This document shows positions 1 to 7,501 of a stretch of 10,916 nt of DNA, piece after piece. Position numbers and translations under genes: made by a program. This DNA is from Euperipatoides rowelli (taxonomy: Eukaryota; Onychophora; Udeonychophora; Euonychophora; Peripatopsidae). Under the pieces are notes generated by a model. The model saw only the letters and a list, made by a program, of their open reading frames with translations, made no database searches and was not told the DNA's origin. Numbering within the stretch: the stretch's first letter is position 1; each line of letters begins with the position of its first letter. Location: assembly GCA_003024985.2 (NCBI GenBank), contig PXIH01S0039010.1; one strand, 5' to 3'.

Positions 1-67
<67 letters not shown>
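1..67. repeat. (ATAG)n tetranucleotide microsatellite
   Basis: About 16 uninterrupted ATAG units begin at base 1, so the true array probably extends beyond the left edge. It passes into an A-rich AAAT/AAATA stretch after base 67. The array is perfect, unlike the degenerate repeats further in, and is therefore likely length-polymorphic. Confidence 0.97.
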
Positions 68-68
<1 letters not shown>

Positions 69-90
69 ACAAATACAAAATAAATAAATT

Positions 91-265
91 CACTCAGTTT
101 TTCTCTTATGAATGATACAGTTCAATTTTAAACATAAAATAATACATTGACTCAATTTTTGAGTGGTACAATCTAAATCAGAATTTTGGTTACAGTGCAT
201 GAAATTTCACTAAACTTCTTTTGGGAGTGATACAGAGCCAACCATATTTTGTGTTACAAATACTA
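91..265. repeat. Degenerate tandem repeat, about 59-bp unit, roughly three copies
   Basis: Three units begin near 91 (CACTCAGTTTTT), 149 (GACTCAATTTTT) and 208 (CACTAAACTTCTTT). Each carries a GATACAG/GGTACAA-like core about 20 bases further on (TGATACAG in units 1 and 3, TGGTACAA in unit 2). Units 2 and 3 also share an ATTTTG..TTACA segment. Spacing is 58 and 59 bases. Divergence is high, so this is an old minisatellite or satellite fragment. Alignment was by eye. Confidence 0.5.
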
Positions 266-770
266 TTTTTTCAATTTTACATCGATTTTGTTAAGTGGAT
301 GGTCAAAGAAAGGGAATATGAACACAAAGTATAGTAATAACCTATTTCCAGTCTCTCGAAGAAAAGAGTTATGTCATTTATCAATATCAATTGATAAACT
401 CCAGAATAAATCTTTAAGATTTATTCCTAATTTTTAGCCTATTTGGATTTGACCATTCACATTTACTGTGTTAATTATTAATTTTGGATATTTTTTTGAT
501 ATGTTACTCTGCTACCTCTACCATCTCATATTCTATCTTTGAATCTCTTCCTCTGGGCTAGCCACCCAAGGCATAGCTTCCCTCCACCCTCTTTCCCCTG
601 CAAATAAATGAAAAGACTTTAAATTATGAACAATATTAAAATTATAACAAATTACATATTAGAATCATAATGCAAATTGATTAACATGATGGACTTTAAA
701 TAAATACGAATAAATATTAGCAAAGAATACTAATTATACTGCTTAATTAGACCTGGAGGAAAATCTGTAC
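266..770. other. AT-rich sequence without a supported gene
   Basis: No protein family, RNA gene or clear repeat is visible. One 62-codon plus-strand open frame (249-437) has AT-driven composition and no recognisable domain. A pyrimidine-rich stretch near 530-600 is the only compositional break. Confidence 0.6.
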
Positions 771-774
771 AATA

Positions 775-788
775 GTTACCATGGTTAC
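775..788 (+). promoter_or_regulatory. RFX X-box-like element
   Basis: GTTACCATGGTTAC matches the 14-base RFX X-box consensus, two inverted half sites around a two-base centre, with one clear mismatch in the second half (T where a purine is expected). X-boxes commonly lie within a few hundred bases upstream of ciliary-gene start codons. The first downstream ATG in a fair context is at 854. A 14-base near-match can arise by chance in 10.9 kb, so function is an inference. Confidence 0.3.
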
Positions 789-853
789 CAAGCTGAAGCT
801 GTAATTTTCTCATCTTTTCTGACATCAATAATAGTACTAACTACCCTCACCTC

Positions 854-1176
854 ATGGCGCCTTCATACTCCTTAATCTGCATAAAGTCGCAAATGACAGT
901 CTATAGCAACCTATAGGATACAAATCAATTTTAACTCTGCTACTAGTGACAACAAGGAGATATAAAAGCTCGTGCACAAGACATATTGGGAGAGATTGGC
1001 CAGAATACCAAAGAGTAGAGTAAGACAACGGTCTTGAATTTAGAATCGAACACCAGCAAGATGAAGAAGATAATAACATAGTTTCAAAGATGCATTCTAA
1101 CGATGACGAATTAGTTGCCAGATTACTTACTGCCTCTTCATTCTCCAATAATAACCTACAGATTTCCAATAATTAA
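854..1176 (+). other. Unassigned coding-like island with short broken frames
   Basis: This stretch is richer in G+C than its flanks. On the plus strand an ATG at 854 opens 20 codons (starting MAPSYSLICIKS) to a TAG at 914. In a different frame, 907-1020 is open for 38 codons, ends in TAA, then reopens for 50 codons (1024-1173) with an acidic segment around EHQQDEEDNN and a stop at 1174. The minus strand is also open for 105 codons (852-1169), the longest frame in the window, with serine/leucine-rich composition and no recognised domain. Either strand could be a decayed exon or element fragment. A GA/GTAAGA donor-like sequence occurs at 1017-1024. I do not recognise the protein in any frame. 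Confidence 0.25.
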
Positions 1177-1179
1177 CCA

Positions 1180-1905
1180 CAGTTTACGAGAATTCACATT
1201 TTTTCATCATATAATCGCTGTTTCCTATATTAAGCAGTAACAGTTTTCATCTACAACTTTATGGTTAGCTAACCCGGTTTCGGATGTCAACAAGTTTTCC
1301 TGTTTCCTGTGACCGTAAGCAAATTTTAACATAGACTCTCAATTTTAAGGACTTTGATTTAGTTTCTCCACCTTTTCCCTCCCCCTTGGCTACACTTTTT
1401 GGCCAAATTTATAATAAAGTGTATAATAAAGAAAATTTTGTAATCTTAATTTTGGGGAATGAATATTTTTGTCAATTGTCATTTTACGTGAATAAATATG
1501 TTTATTTGCTAACTGCTCTGCGTTTGTGTGTGTGTAGTACTAATAATTATCAAAAATGCCTTTTTACTTTTTATTTATTTGCCAGATGTATTTCCTAGCA
1601 AGCGTAGATGGAGGTAGTACCTGCTCATTTCTATCGGGGCAGGGATAAAAAAGGATTACTTCCCTGTGTTGCCTTGACGATCATCAGTTACACTTGGGAC
1701 TAGCGAATTTGATTTGGAACTTCCATATAAATCGATTTTTTTTAAATTCTGGATATTTTTTTAAAAGCGACTCGAACATAATATGGTTCAACTTGAATAT
1801 TTAATCCATCAAACTTTCAGCAGTGTCATTATCGCTGTCAGAATTATTGCTAAGATTGAAATTAGCAGCTATTATAGTGATGAAGTGAGAGAAGGCAATA
1901 GTCTC
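1180..1905. other. Non-coding stretch with a higher-complexity patch near 1600-1720
   Basis: No supported gene. The 70-codon plus-strand open frame at 1386-1598 is low-complexity and has no recognisable domain. Bases 1600-1720 are of more even composition than the flanks and could be a fragment of a dispersed repeat, but no second copy occurs in this window. Confidence 0.5.
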
Positions 1906-1906
1906 A

Positions 1907-1929
1907 TGACGTCTTAAATGGTTACGTCA
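1907..1929. promoter_or_regulatory. Pair of inverted CRE-like half sites
   Basis: TGACGTCT (1907-1914) and TTACGTCA (1922-1929) each differ from the palindromic CREB/ATF site TGACGTCA by one base and lie in inverted orientation 7 bases apart. CpG-containing sites are uncommon in this AT-rich sequence. No gene start is identified next to them, so they may be chance matches. Confidence 0.2.
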
Positions 1930-2080
1930 CTAAAAAAAATGGCTGTCGTTGGTATGACTTTCAAAGTTTGACCTCTGCATATCATGCACTTTTTAAAGGT
2001 CTAAAAATGCAACAATTATTTTTTTATTTTTTTTTCTTTCATAAAATAGCTCATTCTAAAAGAATTAGCAATAAACTCGT

Positions 2081-2156
2081 TTTTTTTTTTTTTTTTTAGT
2101 GATACTTACACATTAACTTTTCAAACACACACACACACACACACACAAAAAAAAAA
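2081..2156. repeat. Poly-T, (CA)n and poly-A tracts
   Basis: A T-run of about 17 occupies roughly 2081-2097. A perfect (AC)n dinucleotide array follows at 2125-2147, running directly into ten A residues (2147-2156). This is typical of an eukaryotic microsatellite cluster. The A-run after the CA array could be a retroposon tail, but no retroposon body can be identified upstream. Confidence 0.95.
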
Positions 2157-2358
2157 TAGAAATCAAATTACCAACTAGTAAAACTATCTACAGCTTTATG
2201 AAAATGAGAGCTAAATTTTGTAGAATCCTAAACAGATTATATTTTGGATAAATATTTCAATTATAATTCTTTTATATTTAATTTTTAATCATAAAAGATG
2301 CAACTGATATTTTTAAATACAAACAGATTTCATTATTTACCGAATTATCAAAATCTTT

Positions 2359-2396
2359 GGGGGGGGGGGGAGGTGGTATCATCCCTCACCCCCCCC
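2359..2396. repeat. G12 and C8 homopolymers forming an inverted repeat
   Basis: Twelve G residues (2359-2370), then AGG, are followed ten or so bases later by CCTC, A and eight C residues (2389-2396). The arms can pair (G-run and GAGG with CCTC and C-run, one bulge) around a short loop near 2374-2382. Such tracts are prone to slippage, so the exact run lengths may be unreliable. Confidence 0.85.
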
Positions 2397-2399
2397 TGT

Positions 2400-3220
2400 A
2401 GGAATGCCTCTGCATATAGTAATACATAAGCTTTGTAGTCTTATGGGTCCTTCGAATATTAATAACTCTATTTTTAGACATGTAATAGTTGTAAATATGA
2501 CTAAAGTCTTGAAACCATCCTGTTTTGTTATTCATGTTGCAGGTTTGTTCATTTGTAATATTTGATCATGTTGATAAATGATAATCCTTTTCTACTTGTT
2601 TGACAATTAAAGACCACAAATTGTGCTTGTGTGTTTTTAAAAGTCTAGTTTTGATCCAAACTATTTTTGTGGACTATATTTCTTAACTGTGTATGTAAAT
2701 ATTCCATATAAATTGAAAGCTTAGTTTAGTTCTTCAATCATGAATCCCTTTAAGGAAAAGACTTGAGAAATTCTTAACTCTGCAGTAAAGCTTCTTAAGA
2801 ACAAATCATACTTTCTTAGAATCATCTTTAGCAGTTTGTGCACTGTGTTGTCAAGTAGCATACAATTCTCGACTATTGATCGTTCATGCATTAATCGCCA
2901 GATAAAAGAGTTATTAGGTTTACTCTAAGAAAAAGAAAAGCTTCTTGTGGATCAGAGAGAATTTTTAAGATTTGCTAAAAGGAAATGGGTTTGCAAATTT
3001 GTACAGATTTTTAACCCTTGTAAACTCAGATGAAGGCAAATAACAAACTGTTACAATCATTTCTAATATTGTCTCTGTCTATTTTGTTTAATTTATCTAA
3101 TCAGTAAATTTTGATTATGCAAATTGAAAAGAATTAAAAATATGACTATGAAATTGAATTTTGAATTGTATAAATCTTTGTAGATGACATTCAATAACTA
3201 ATGTGTCAATCTATTCATTC
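2400..3220. other. AT-rich sequence without a supported gene
   Basis: I see no open frame of useful length, RNA gene, element boundary or internal repeat in this 0.8-kb stretch. The composition is intron-like or intergenic. Confidence 0.6.
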
Positions 3221-3225
3221 TTAAG

Positions 3226-3333
3226 GATAATGATGATGATAATGGTGATGATGATGATAATGGTGATGATGATGATGTTGATGATAAAGATGATTATGAT
3301 GATGAAAGTGATGATGATGAGGAGGAGGATAAT
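3226..3333. repeat. Imperfect (GAT)n trinucleotide repeat
   Basis: About 36 units of GAT with interruptions (AAT, GGT, GTT, AAA, TAT, AGT, GAG). The plus-strand frame starting at 3226 would read as a run of Asp with some Asn, Gly and Glu, continuing open from about 3200 to a TAG near 3387. The adjacent frame gives a Met-rich artefact. A pyrimidine-rich stretch ending in AAG just before 3226 resembles a splice acceptor, but there is no convincing donor. A microsatellite is the simpler explanation. Confidence 0.9.
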
Positions 3334-4120
3334 GTGCCTTTCTTTTTATTTATATCCAATGACAGTGTTTTTCTTTGCAATTTGTAGACATTAAGAAGGT
3401 TACTGTATTTATTTAAAATATTAAAATTACATTTCATTCTTATTCCTGCTTGTGGTAGTTAGTTAGTATGTAGTGAGTATATATTTTATTCCTGTATAAG
3501 GATGTCAATGTCATAAGGTAAAAGCCAGATGATAACAATCTTCCATCCTCTTTATTCATGCTTTTGTTAAGCTTGTGTAATCAATTTGTTTTGATCTTAT
3601 CATCTTTAATATTTCTATTTATGATCAGTTATTTCAGGGGCTAAGAAGAAATTACATCTTGCAAGTTATGTTAAGTGTATACCAGATGCTAAACATTTTA
3701 CTACCTACAGTAATTGTGGTGGTGGTCACAATCATTATCATAATAATGTAGCTAAATAGCAAAACAAAACAATATTGCCTTAATTTGATCATATATTTTT
3801 AGAATCTGACACTTATAGGGAGTATAATAAAGATTTTTATGTAATTGAAATACCAAAGTAACACTTTCTTATGTATGTGTTCCTGATGATTGGATAGAAG
3901 GGTTAAAAAAAAAAAAAATCAGGTAAAATTTTTCAATGTGACAAAACTGAAAAGAGAAGGTTTCAATTAAAGCAATATATTTCATAGGAAATGTTAGTAT
4001 AGCATCATGCAAAGGCCAGACTGGGAGATAGTCAAATGGAATTCAATTTGATTAATGAGATCTGACAAAATAGGAAAAATTGCAATGCAGGTCAAACCTA
4101 CACACAATATTAAATTTCCA
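3334..4120. other. AT-rich sequence without a supported gene
   Basis: Only minor structures are visible: a small palindrome, ATTGTG/CACAAT around GTGGTGGT near 3715, and a 13-base A-run near 3906-3918. No gene or mobile-element boundary is supported. Confidence 0.55.
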
Positions 4121-4123
4121 TTT

Positions 4124-4210
4124 ATAGAAGTGAATTTTCTAAAACCTATTAGAAAAAGGTGTTCAAAAATCATATTAACTTTTTTTTTTTTTGCAGAGAT
4201 TCACTTCTAT
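4124..4210. repeat. 12-bp perfect inverted repeat around a splice-acceptor-like tract
   Basis: ATAGAAGTGAAT (4124-4135) is exactly complementary to ATTCACTTCTAT (4199-4210), separated by 63 bases. The spacer ends in a 12-T run followed by TTGCAG, preceded by ATTAAC, which together look like a good plus-strand 3' splice site at about 4196. The sequence after it stays open in one frame only to a TAG near 4250, where TGTAATAAATAG also offers a poly(A) signal. No known protein is encoded there. Confidence 0.5.
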
Positions 4211-4379
4211 TCAATCAATTCTCAAATTATTACACTTCTGTAATAAATAGATTAGAATCTATATGCATCAGACAAGATCAAATATATAACATACTTGATT
4301 TTTTCTTTCATTCATACTTTGGTACCCACTTTGCCCTTTACATAAGTTTTGTGTATTAAATAATACCAAATAGACTTAC

Positions 4380-4564
4380 TTAATATTTAAAGTGCAGCTC
4401 ATTCTGTCAATTAATTTTCGAATGTCTCTTGTTGTTTGATAGTTGAACATTTTAGTTCAGCTTTTTTGTGCAGAAATATATGTTATATTTTAGTTATGTT
4501 CGAGTGTAATAAATAGTCGTAGTTATTAACATTTCTAGTTTATTTGCTATCTAATACACAATAA
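4380..4564 (+). repeat. 5' LTR of the degenerate Ty3/gypsy element
   Basis: It aligns directly with 5244-5420. Shared blocks in order are AAAGTGCA.CTCATTCTGT, CTCTTGTT, GTTCAGCTT, TGTAATAAATAGTC, GTTATTAACAT, CTAGTTTATTTGCTA and ACACAATAA. A poly(A) signal AATAAA lies at 4508-4513 within the shared core, as expected for an LTR R region, and an AT-rich TATA-like stretch sits near 4472-4485. The outer start is uncertain: the TG terminus seen in the 3' copy is mutated here. Confidence 0.82.
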
Positions 4565-4566
4565 AT

Positions 4567-4578
4567 TGGTGATCAGGA
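4567..4578 (+). other. Primer-binding-site-like motif
   Basis: TGGTGATCAGGA lies immediately inside the 5' LTR end. Many Ty3/gypsy elements have TGGTGACC or TGGCGACC at this position, complementary to the 3' end of the priming tRNA. Position and first six bases fit; the remainder has diverged, so the tRNA cannot be named. Confidence 0.6.
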
Positions 4579-4690
4579 TTTTATTTTTAAAAAAAAGTTG
4601 ATATTTAATTCTAGTGATAATAGAAGGCAAAATAGAAAGTTTCGAACTGCTATGAATTAGCCGGAATAGATATTCACAACTATTGAAATT

Positions 4691-4965
4691 GTTTTTAATT
4701 ACTAATAAAGTGGAAGGGCCACTGTGCTAACCTTAATTGGTGGCAGGACATTCAACTTTTTATGAATTTAGTGGCTATGAAAAATCCAGAAGAAAAATCA
4801 CTGAACAGATTTTAAACATATTAGAACTTCATTATTCACTGAATCTGCTGATGAGAATTGAAAGATTCGAGTTCCGCAAATGATAAGGAATCTGTTATTG
4901 AATTCATTGTTCATCCCCATAAATTGTTAGCTGCTTATCTCTCGAATATTTCTAATAACATTTGA
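4691..4965 (+). pseudogene. gag: Ty3/gypsy gag remnant, K02A2.6-like
   Basis: Four short plus-strand segments in shifting frames match the capsid-region order of K02A2.6-like gag proteins, as I recall it. About 4712-4762 carries ATVLTLIGGRTFNFL. 4762-4815 carries NLVAMKNPEEKSLN. 4806-4880 carries ILELHYSLNLL followed by ERFEFRK. 4879-4962 carries KESVIEFI and HKLLAAY. In intact relatives these correspond to the (L)LTLIG..TF.LL, DLVAP.KP..KS, IL..HY.PKPL, ERF.F.KR and ESV.EF...L.KLA blocks. Frame changes fall near 4762, 4806 and 4880, with in-frame stops, so no gag protein can be made. Gag would have formed the intracellular particle packaging the element RNA. There is no downstream zinc-knuckle coding sequence. 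Confidence 0.8.
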
Positions 4966-5041
4966 CCATGAAAAAGAAGGTAAAATCCATTGCAATCAAT
5001 TAAAACCTTCATCCCTTCATATTTCACACCAACTTTTTTTT

Positions 5042-5215
5042 AAGAAGGAGGTAGTTGATTGGAGTCACATAACAACATACAAGGGAGGACAGCTACTATA
5101 TGGTTCCTATAAGTCCAATCTCGGTAGACTTAAAACACAATGTCAACACTCCCCTTCAGATGCACTGAGATATTCCACCCAACAAAGAAAATCTCCAGAC
5201 AGGCTGAACTATTAA
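5042..5215 (+). pseudogene. pol: C-terminal tail of Ty3/gypsy integrase (pol remnant)
   Basis: A single frame is open for 57 codons from about 5042 to a TAA at 5213-5215. It contains TYKGGQLLYGS, then NLGRLKTQCQHSPSDALR and finally STQQRKSPDRLNY before the stop. This fits the pol C-terminus of K02A2.6-like gypsy elements, where a (V/H)DQL/DRLKP-like motif is followed by an RRSTR.R.PPDRLNL-type end. The stop lies 10 bases before the polypurine tract, the usual arrangement. No catalytic DDE residues or zinc-binding HHCC domain remain. The frame is intact here although gag is broken, but it is too short to act. Confidence 0.72.
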
Positions 5216-5225
5216 GTAATCAATT

Positions 5226-5239
5226 AAGGGGGGGGGGGA
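5226..5239 (+). other. Polypurine tract of the LTR element
   Basis: AAGGGGGGGGGGGA (G11 at 5228-5238) lies a few bases upstream of the 3' LTR start TGTGG at 5244. A purine run at this site primes plus-strand DNA synthesis in LTR retrotransposons. An eleven-G run is unusually homogeneous and may have grown by slippage after insertion. Confidence 0.75.
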
Positions 5240-5243
5240 TAAC

Positions 5244-5420
5244 TGTGGTTTAAAAGTGCAACTCATTCTGTTAAATACTTTTAGAACATCTCTTGTTCGG
5301 TAGTTCGTGTTGTTCAGCTTCTTTTATGTGGAAATATCTTTTAGATATATAATTATTTTCAGCTGTAATAAATAGTCATGGTTATTAACATATCTAGTTT
5401 ATTTGCTAACTACACAATAA
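5244..5420 (+). repeat. 3' LTR of the degenerate Ty3/gypsy element
   Basis: It begins with TGTGG directly after the polypurine tract and ends in ACACAATAA like the 5' copy. AATAAA lies at 5367-5372 and TATATAA near 5345-5352. Length is about 177 bases against 185 for the 5' copy, with small indels. By-eye identity is about three quarters, which indicates an old insertion. Confidence 0.82.
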
Positions 5421-6350
5421 TAAAATATTACTGTAAAGCAGCTACTTATTATCAATGTCTATTGTTATCATTTTACAATTTTTCACAAATGGAGAATTTA
5501 TTTATTGGAGAAATAAAATAAAGGGAATCACAAGCCAATTCATTGTTAGATTGACAATTTTGGAAGCCACAACAATTCCTCTAGAGCCACAACAATTCCT
5601 AAAAGGTCTAAGGAGAAGAAAATTTATTAGGAAGTGCAAATGAATTTCTTTCAATACAATGGAAGATCAATTCATTCTCTTACTCTTGAAAATGAGAAAC
5701 ATACATATGGTGCATATTGTTATCTGCAATCATTATAAAGAAACGCCATGGCAAGATACTAACAAATTGTGCTATTGGATACAGAAGTGTGAGATTATGC
5801 AACTTTGGACTATAAGATAATAATTTAGATATTGTCTCATAAATATCAACATATTAGACATCGTTATGTTACAGAACAGATATTATTGCATTTTAACTAT
5901 TACTGATCAAAATATGTCTAAACTATAGGAAAGATAAAATCATTTAGAAGATTCTATATGTGAGCATTTTTATTCCATATTTTCTGATTTCGTTTAATCT
6001 TTTCATTGGTATGAAACAAATAGTTAAATAAATAAAGTCTGATAAATTATTTTTCCTGTGACAAAATAATGAACTGAAATTTTTTTTTTTTCTTTATTTT
6101 TTTGTTTCATTTTTGTTTTCAAAACAAATTTGTCATATTAGCATATAGGTAGCTTTAGTATTTAACATGTGTTTGTGTATTTTAACTCTAACCATCTTTC
6201 GACAAAATTTTTATCCCCGTTCTCTAAACTTTCCATCGCCATAACTTCCAATGCAAAGAATTTGCCAAAATATCAATCAAAATGATATCCTTCACTAAAA
6301 TTACCACTTATTGTATTAAATATATACAGAGTACCCTTCATCACTCATAT
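5421..6350. other. AT-rich flank with no supported gene
   Basis: One short tandem duplication occurs: GCCACAACAATTCCT at 5566-5580 and again at 5586-5600 (20-base period). It falls inside a 62-codon plus-strand open frame (5455-5643) that I do not recognise and consider chance. T-rich tracts lie near 6080-6115. The stretch at 6195-6260 is less AT-rich but has no identifiable content. Confidence 0.55.
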
Positions 6351-6354
6351 GTTA

Positions 6355-6492
6355 ACTTATTTTAAAGTCACTGTCTTTAACTAATGGATTCTATAGTTGT
6401 TCTTTGTTGTAGGTCCTATACTAGTTTCATGATGTACAACAAAGAATAACTATAGAATACATTATTTAAAGACATTGATTTTAAAAATAAGT
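6355..6492. repeat. Long imperfect foldback: 57/58-bp arms, 23-base loop
   Basis: The left arm (6355-6411) and the reverse complement of the right arm (6435-6492) match along their whole length with five substitutions and one single-base gap, about 90 percent. The longest perfect blocks are ATTCTATAGTT and TTCTTTGTTGTA next to the loop. The loop is 6412-6434. Two mismatches become G-U pairs in plus-strand RNA. A transcript would form a near-continuous duplex of five to six helical turns. Candidates are a foldback MITE, a miRNA- or siRNA-type precursor, or an inverted duplication. Similarity stops outside the arms, so the unit is discrete. Confidence 0.85.
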
Positions 6493-6536
6493 ATAAGCCC
6501 TCCCCTCTAAAAATTACTTGCACTAAATTGATTTAC

Positions 6537-6632
6537 TGCGACACTGGTGGACGGTAAGGAAATTTACCATTAACAAAGATACAAAAGTTGGCGGTAGATA
6601 TTAAAAGGTTGATAACCGCTGTTGTAGTCGCA
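6537..6632. repeat. Weak inverted repeat next to the long foldback
   Basis: TGCGAC (6537-6542) and GTCGCA (6627-6632) are perfect complements. The inward sequence is partly complementary too, with GGTGGACGGT against ACCGCTGTTGT. The enclosed 84 bases have more G+C than the surroundings. It could be part of the same mobile unit as the 6355-6492 foldback or a separate repeat fragment. Confidence 0.35.
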
Positions 6633-6659
6633 TAATATTGTAATGACACTACTGCGTTT

Positions 6660-7430
6660 AGCAAAATGAAAATATTCTTATTCAAATATTTTAAATCTTT
6701 TTGTGTTAGGCTAATTTTAGTTCACTCAATATTTAGGAATAAAATTTATATACTATTTAAAATCCTTGGTGAAATAAAAAGTAAGATATTAACTTTAAGC
6801 AATACTTTAGAAAGATTAAATCACTGAACATAAATACTTTTCCAGTTTAGTTGTATTTTTGCATAATATAATGATTAAAGAAGGAGAGTTTTTTTTTTTT
6901 AAAAAAGTTTTTATTTTTTTTTCATTTTAGCAGATTTTTTTTTAAAAATCCTTCTCGGTTACAAATAAAACACAATCTTGCAGTAAAATTCTTGACTTCA
7001 ATAAGTTGTCTATTCTCCAGTATAAAAACTTATTTTACTTTGAATTAATTCTGTGTTTTTTTTTTTTTGATCAACAAAAACAGATTTGTTTTTAATGAAC
7101 TGCTGCTCAGGTTGTACTCATTTCCTTTCAAATCATCCGATTTTCCATTCGAAAAGCTATCAAAGAAGTCTGATAATAGAATCTTTATCTTGATGCTAAC
7201 TAATCTTCACATTAGTATAGTATTGACTGAAGATAAAAAGCATAAAAACATTGCCTTATCTGAAGTAAACATTCTGAAGTAAACAAACAGTAAAAAATAT
7301 ATAAATGTTGGGCTAAAATTACTAGGATTTTCCCATTTATACTTCATGGGTAAATTAATTAATTTTTTTTTATTCCTAAAAGAATAGTAATAATATTAAA
7401 AATAATAATTTGGTGAAATATATTGATCCT
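6660..7430. other. AT-rich sequence with T/A tracts, no supported gene
   Basis: Several T and A runs lie at 6888-6950, and a 13-T run at 7056-7068. Around 7048-7206 both strands are open for more than 50 codons. The minus frame includes SDFFDSFSNGKSDDLKGNEY, which has protein-like composition, but it lacks an ATG, a donor site and a family match. It could be an isolated exon or chance. A short direct repeat TCTGAAGTAAACA occurs near 7259-7285. Confidence 0.45.
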
Positions 7431-7436
7431 ACATAC

Positions 7437-7488
7437 GGCTTGTTCACAGTCATGAACATGAATAGCCGCATAGTGAATGGAACAAGCC
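7437..7488. repeat. Short inverted repeat
   Basis: GGCTTGTTC (7437-7445) and GAACAAGCC (7480-7488) are exact complements separated by 34 bases; pairing continues imperfectly inward (CA.TCATG against CATAGTGA). It lies just upstream of the tandem duplication and could mark the end of the duplicated unit, though it has no copy beside the second unit. Confidence 0.6.
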
Positions 7489-7501
7489 AGTAATTAAAAA
7501 T

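Larger units (their letters stand above)
4380..5420 (+). mobile_element. Internally deleted Ty3/gypsy LTR retrotransposon
   Basis: A roughly 1.04-kb remnant with element architecture in order: 5' LTR (4380-4564), primer-binding-site-like motif (4567-4578), gag remnants (about 4691-4965), the extreme C-terminus of integrase (5042-5215), a polypurine tract (5226-5239) and 3' LTR (5244-5420). Complete Ty3/gypsy elements are usually 4-6 kb, so zinc knuckle, protease, reverse transcriptase, RNase H and the integrase core are all missing. Gag and the integrase tail both resemble the type often annotated as K02A2.6-like. No target-site duplication can be fixed because the LTR outer ends are degraded. 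The copy is old: the LTRs differ at about a quarter of positions and gag has several frameshifts and stops. It cannot transpose on its own. Confidence 0.85.

Noticed and set aside
1035-1055. Pol III B-box-like GTTCGATTC on the minus strand near 1047, suggesting a tRNA-derived SINE
   Set aside because: No A-box is found at the expected distance, no tRNA-like fold is seen, and no A-tail or second copy occurs.
1600-1720. Higher-complexity patch considered as a SINE fragment
   Set aside because: I could not identify promoter boxes, tail, or another copy in the window.
3203-3394. Methionine-rich 63-codon plus-strand frame
   Set aside because: It is the ATG-phase reading of the GAT microsatellite and has no plausible protein outside the repeat.
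4239-4250. TGTAATAAATAG identical to a block in both LTRs, suggesting a third LTR fragment
   Set aside because: Similarity does not extend on either side; a 12-base AT-rich match can occur by chance.
5455-5643. 62-codon plus-strand frame just after the 3' LTR
   Set aside because: No family is recognised, and an internal 20-base duplication shifts phase inside it, which argues against coding constraint.
7048-7282. Opposing open frames, including a minus frame with SDFFDSFSNGKSDD
   Set aside because: There is no start codon on the minus strand, no donor site and no family match; the two frames overlap and at least one must be chance.
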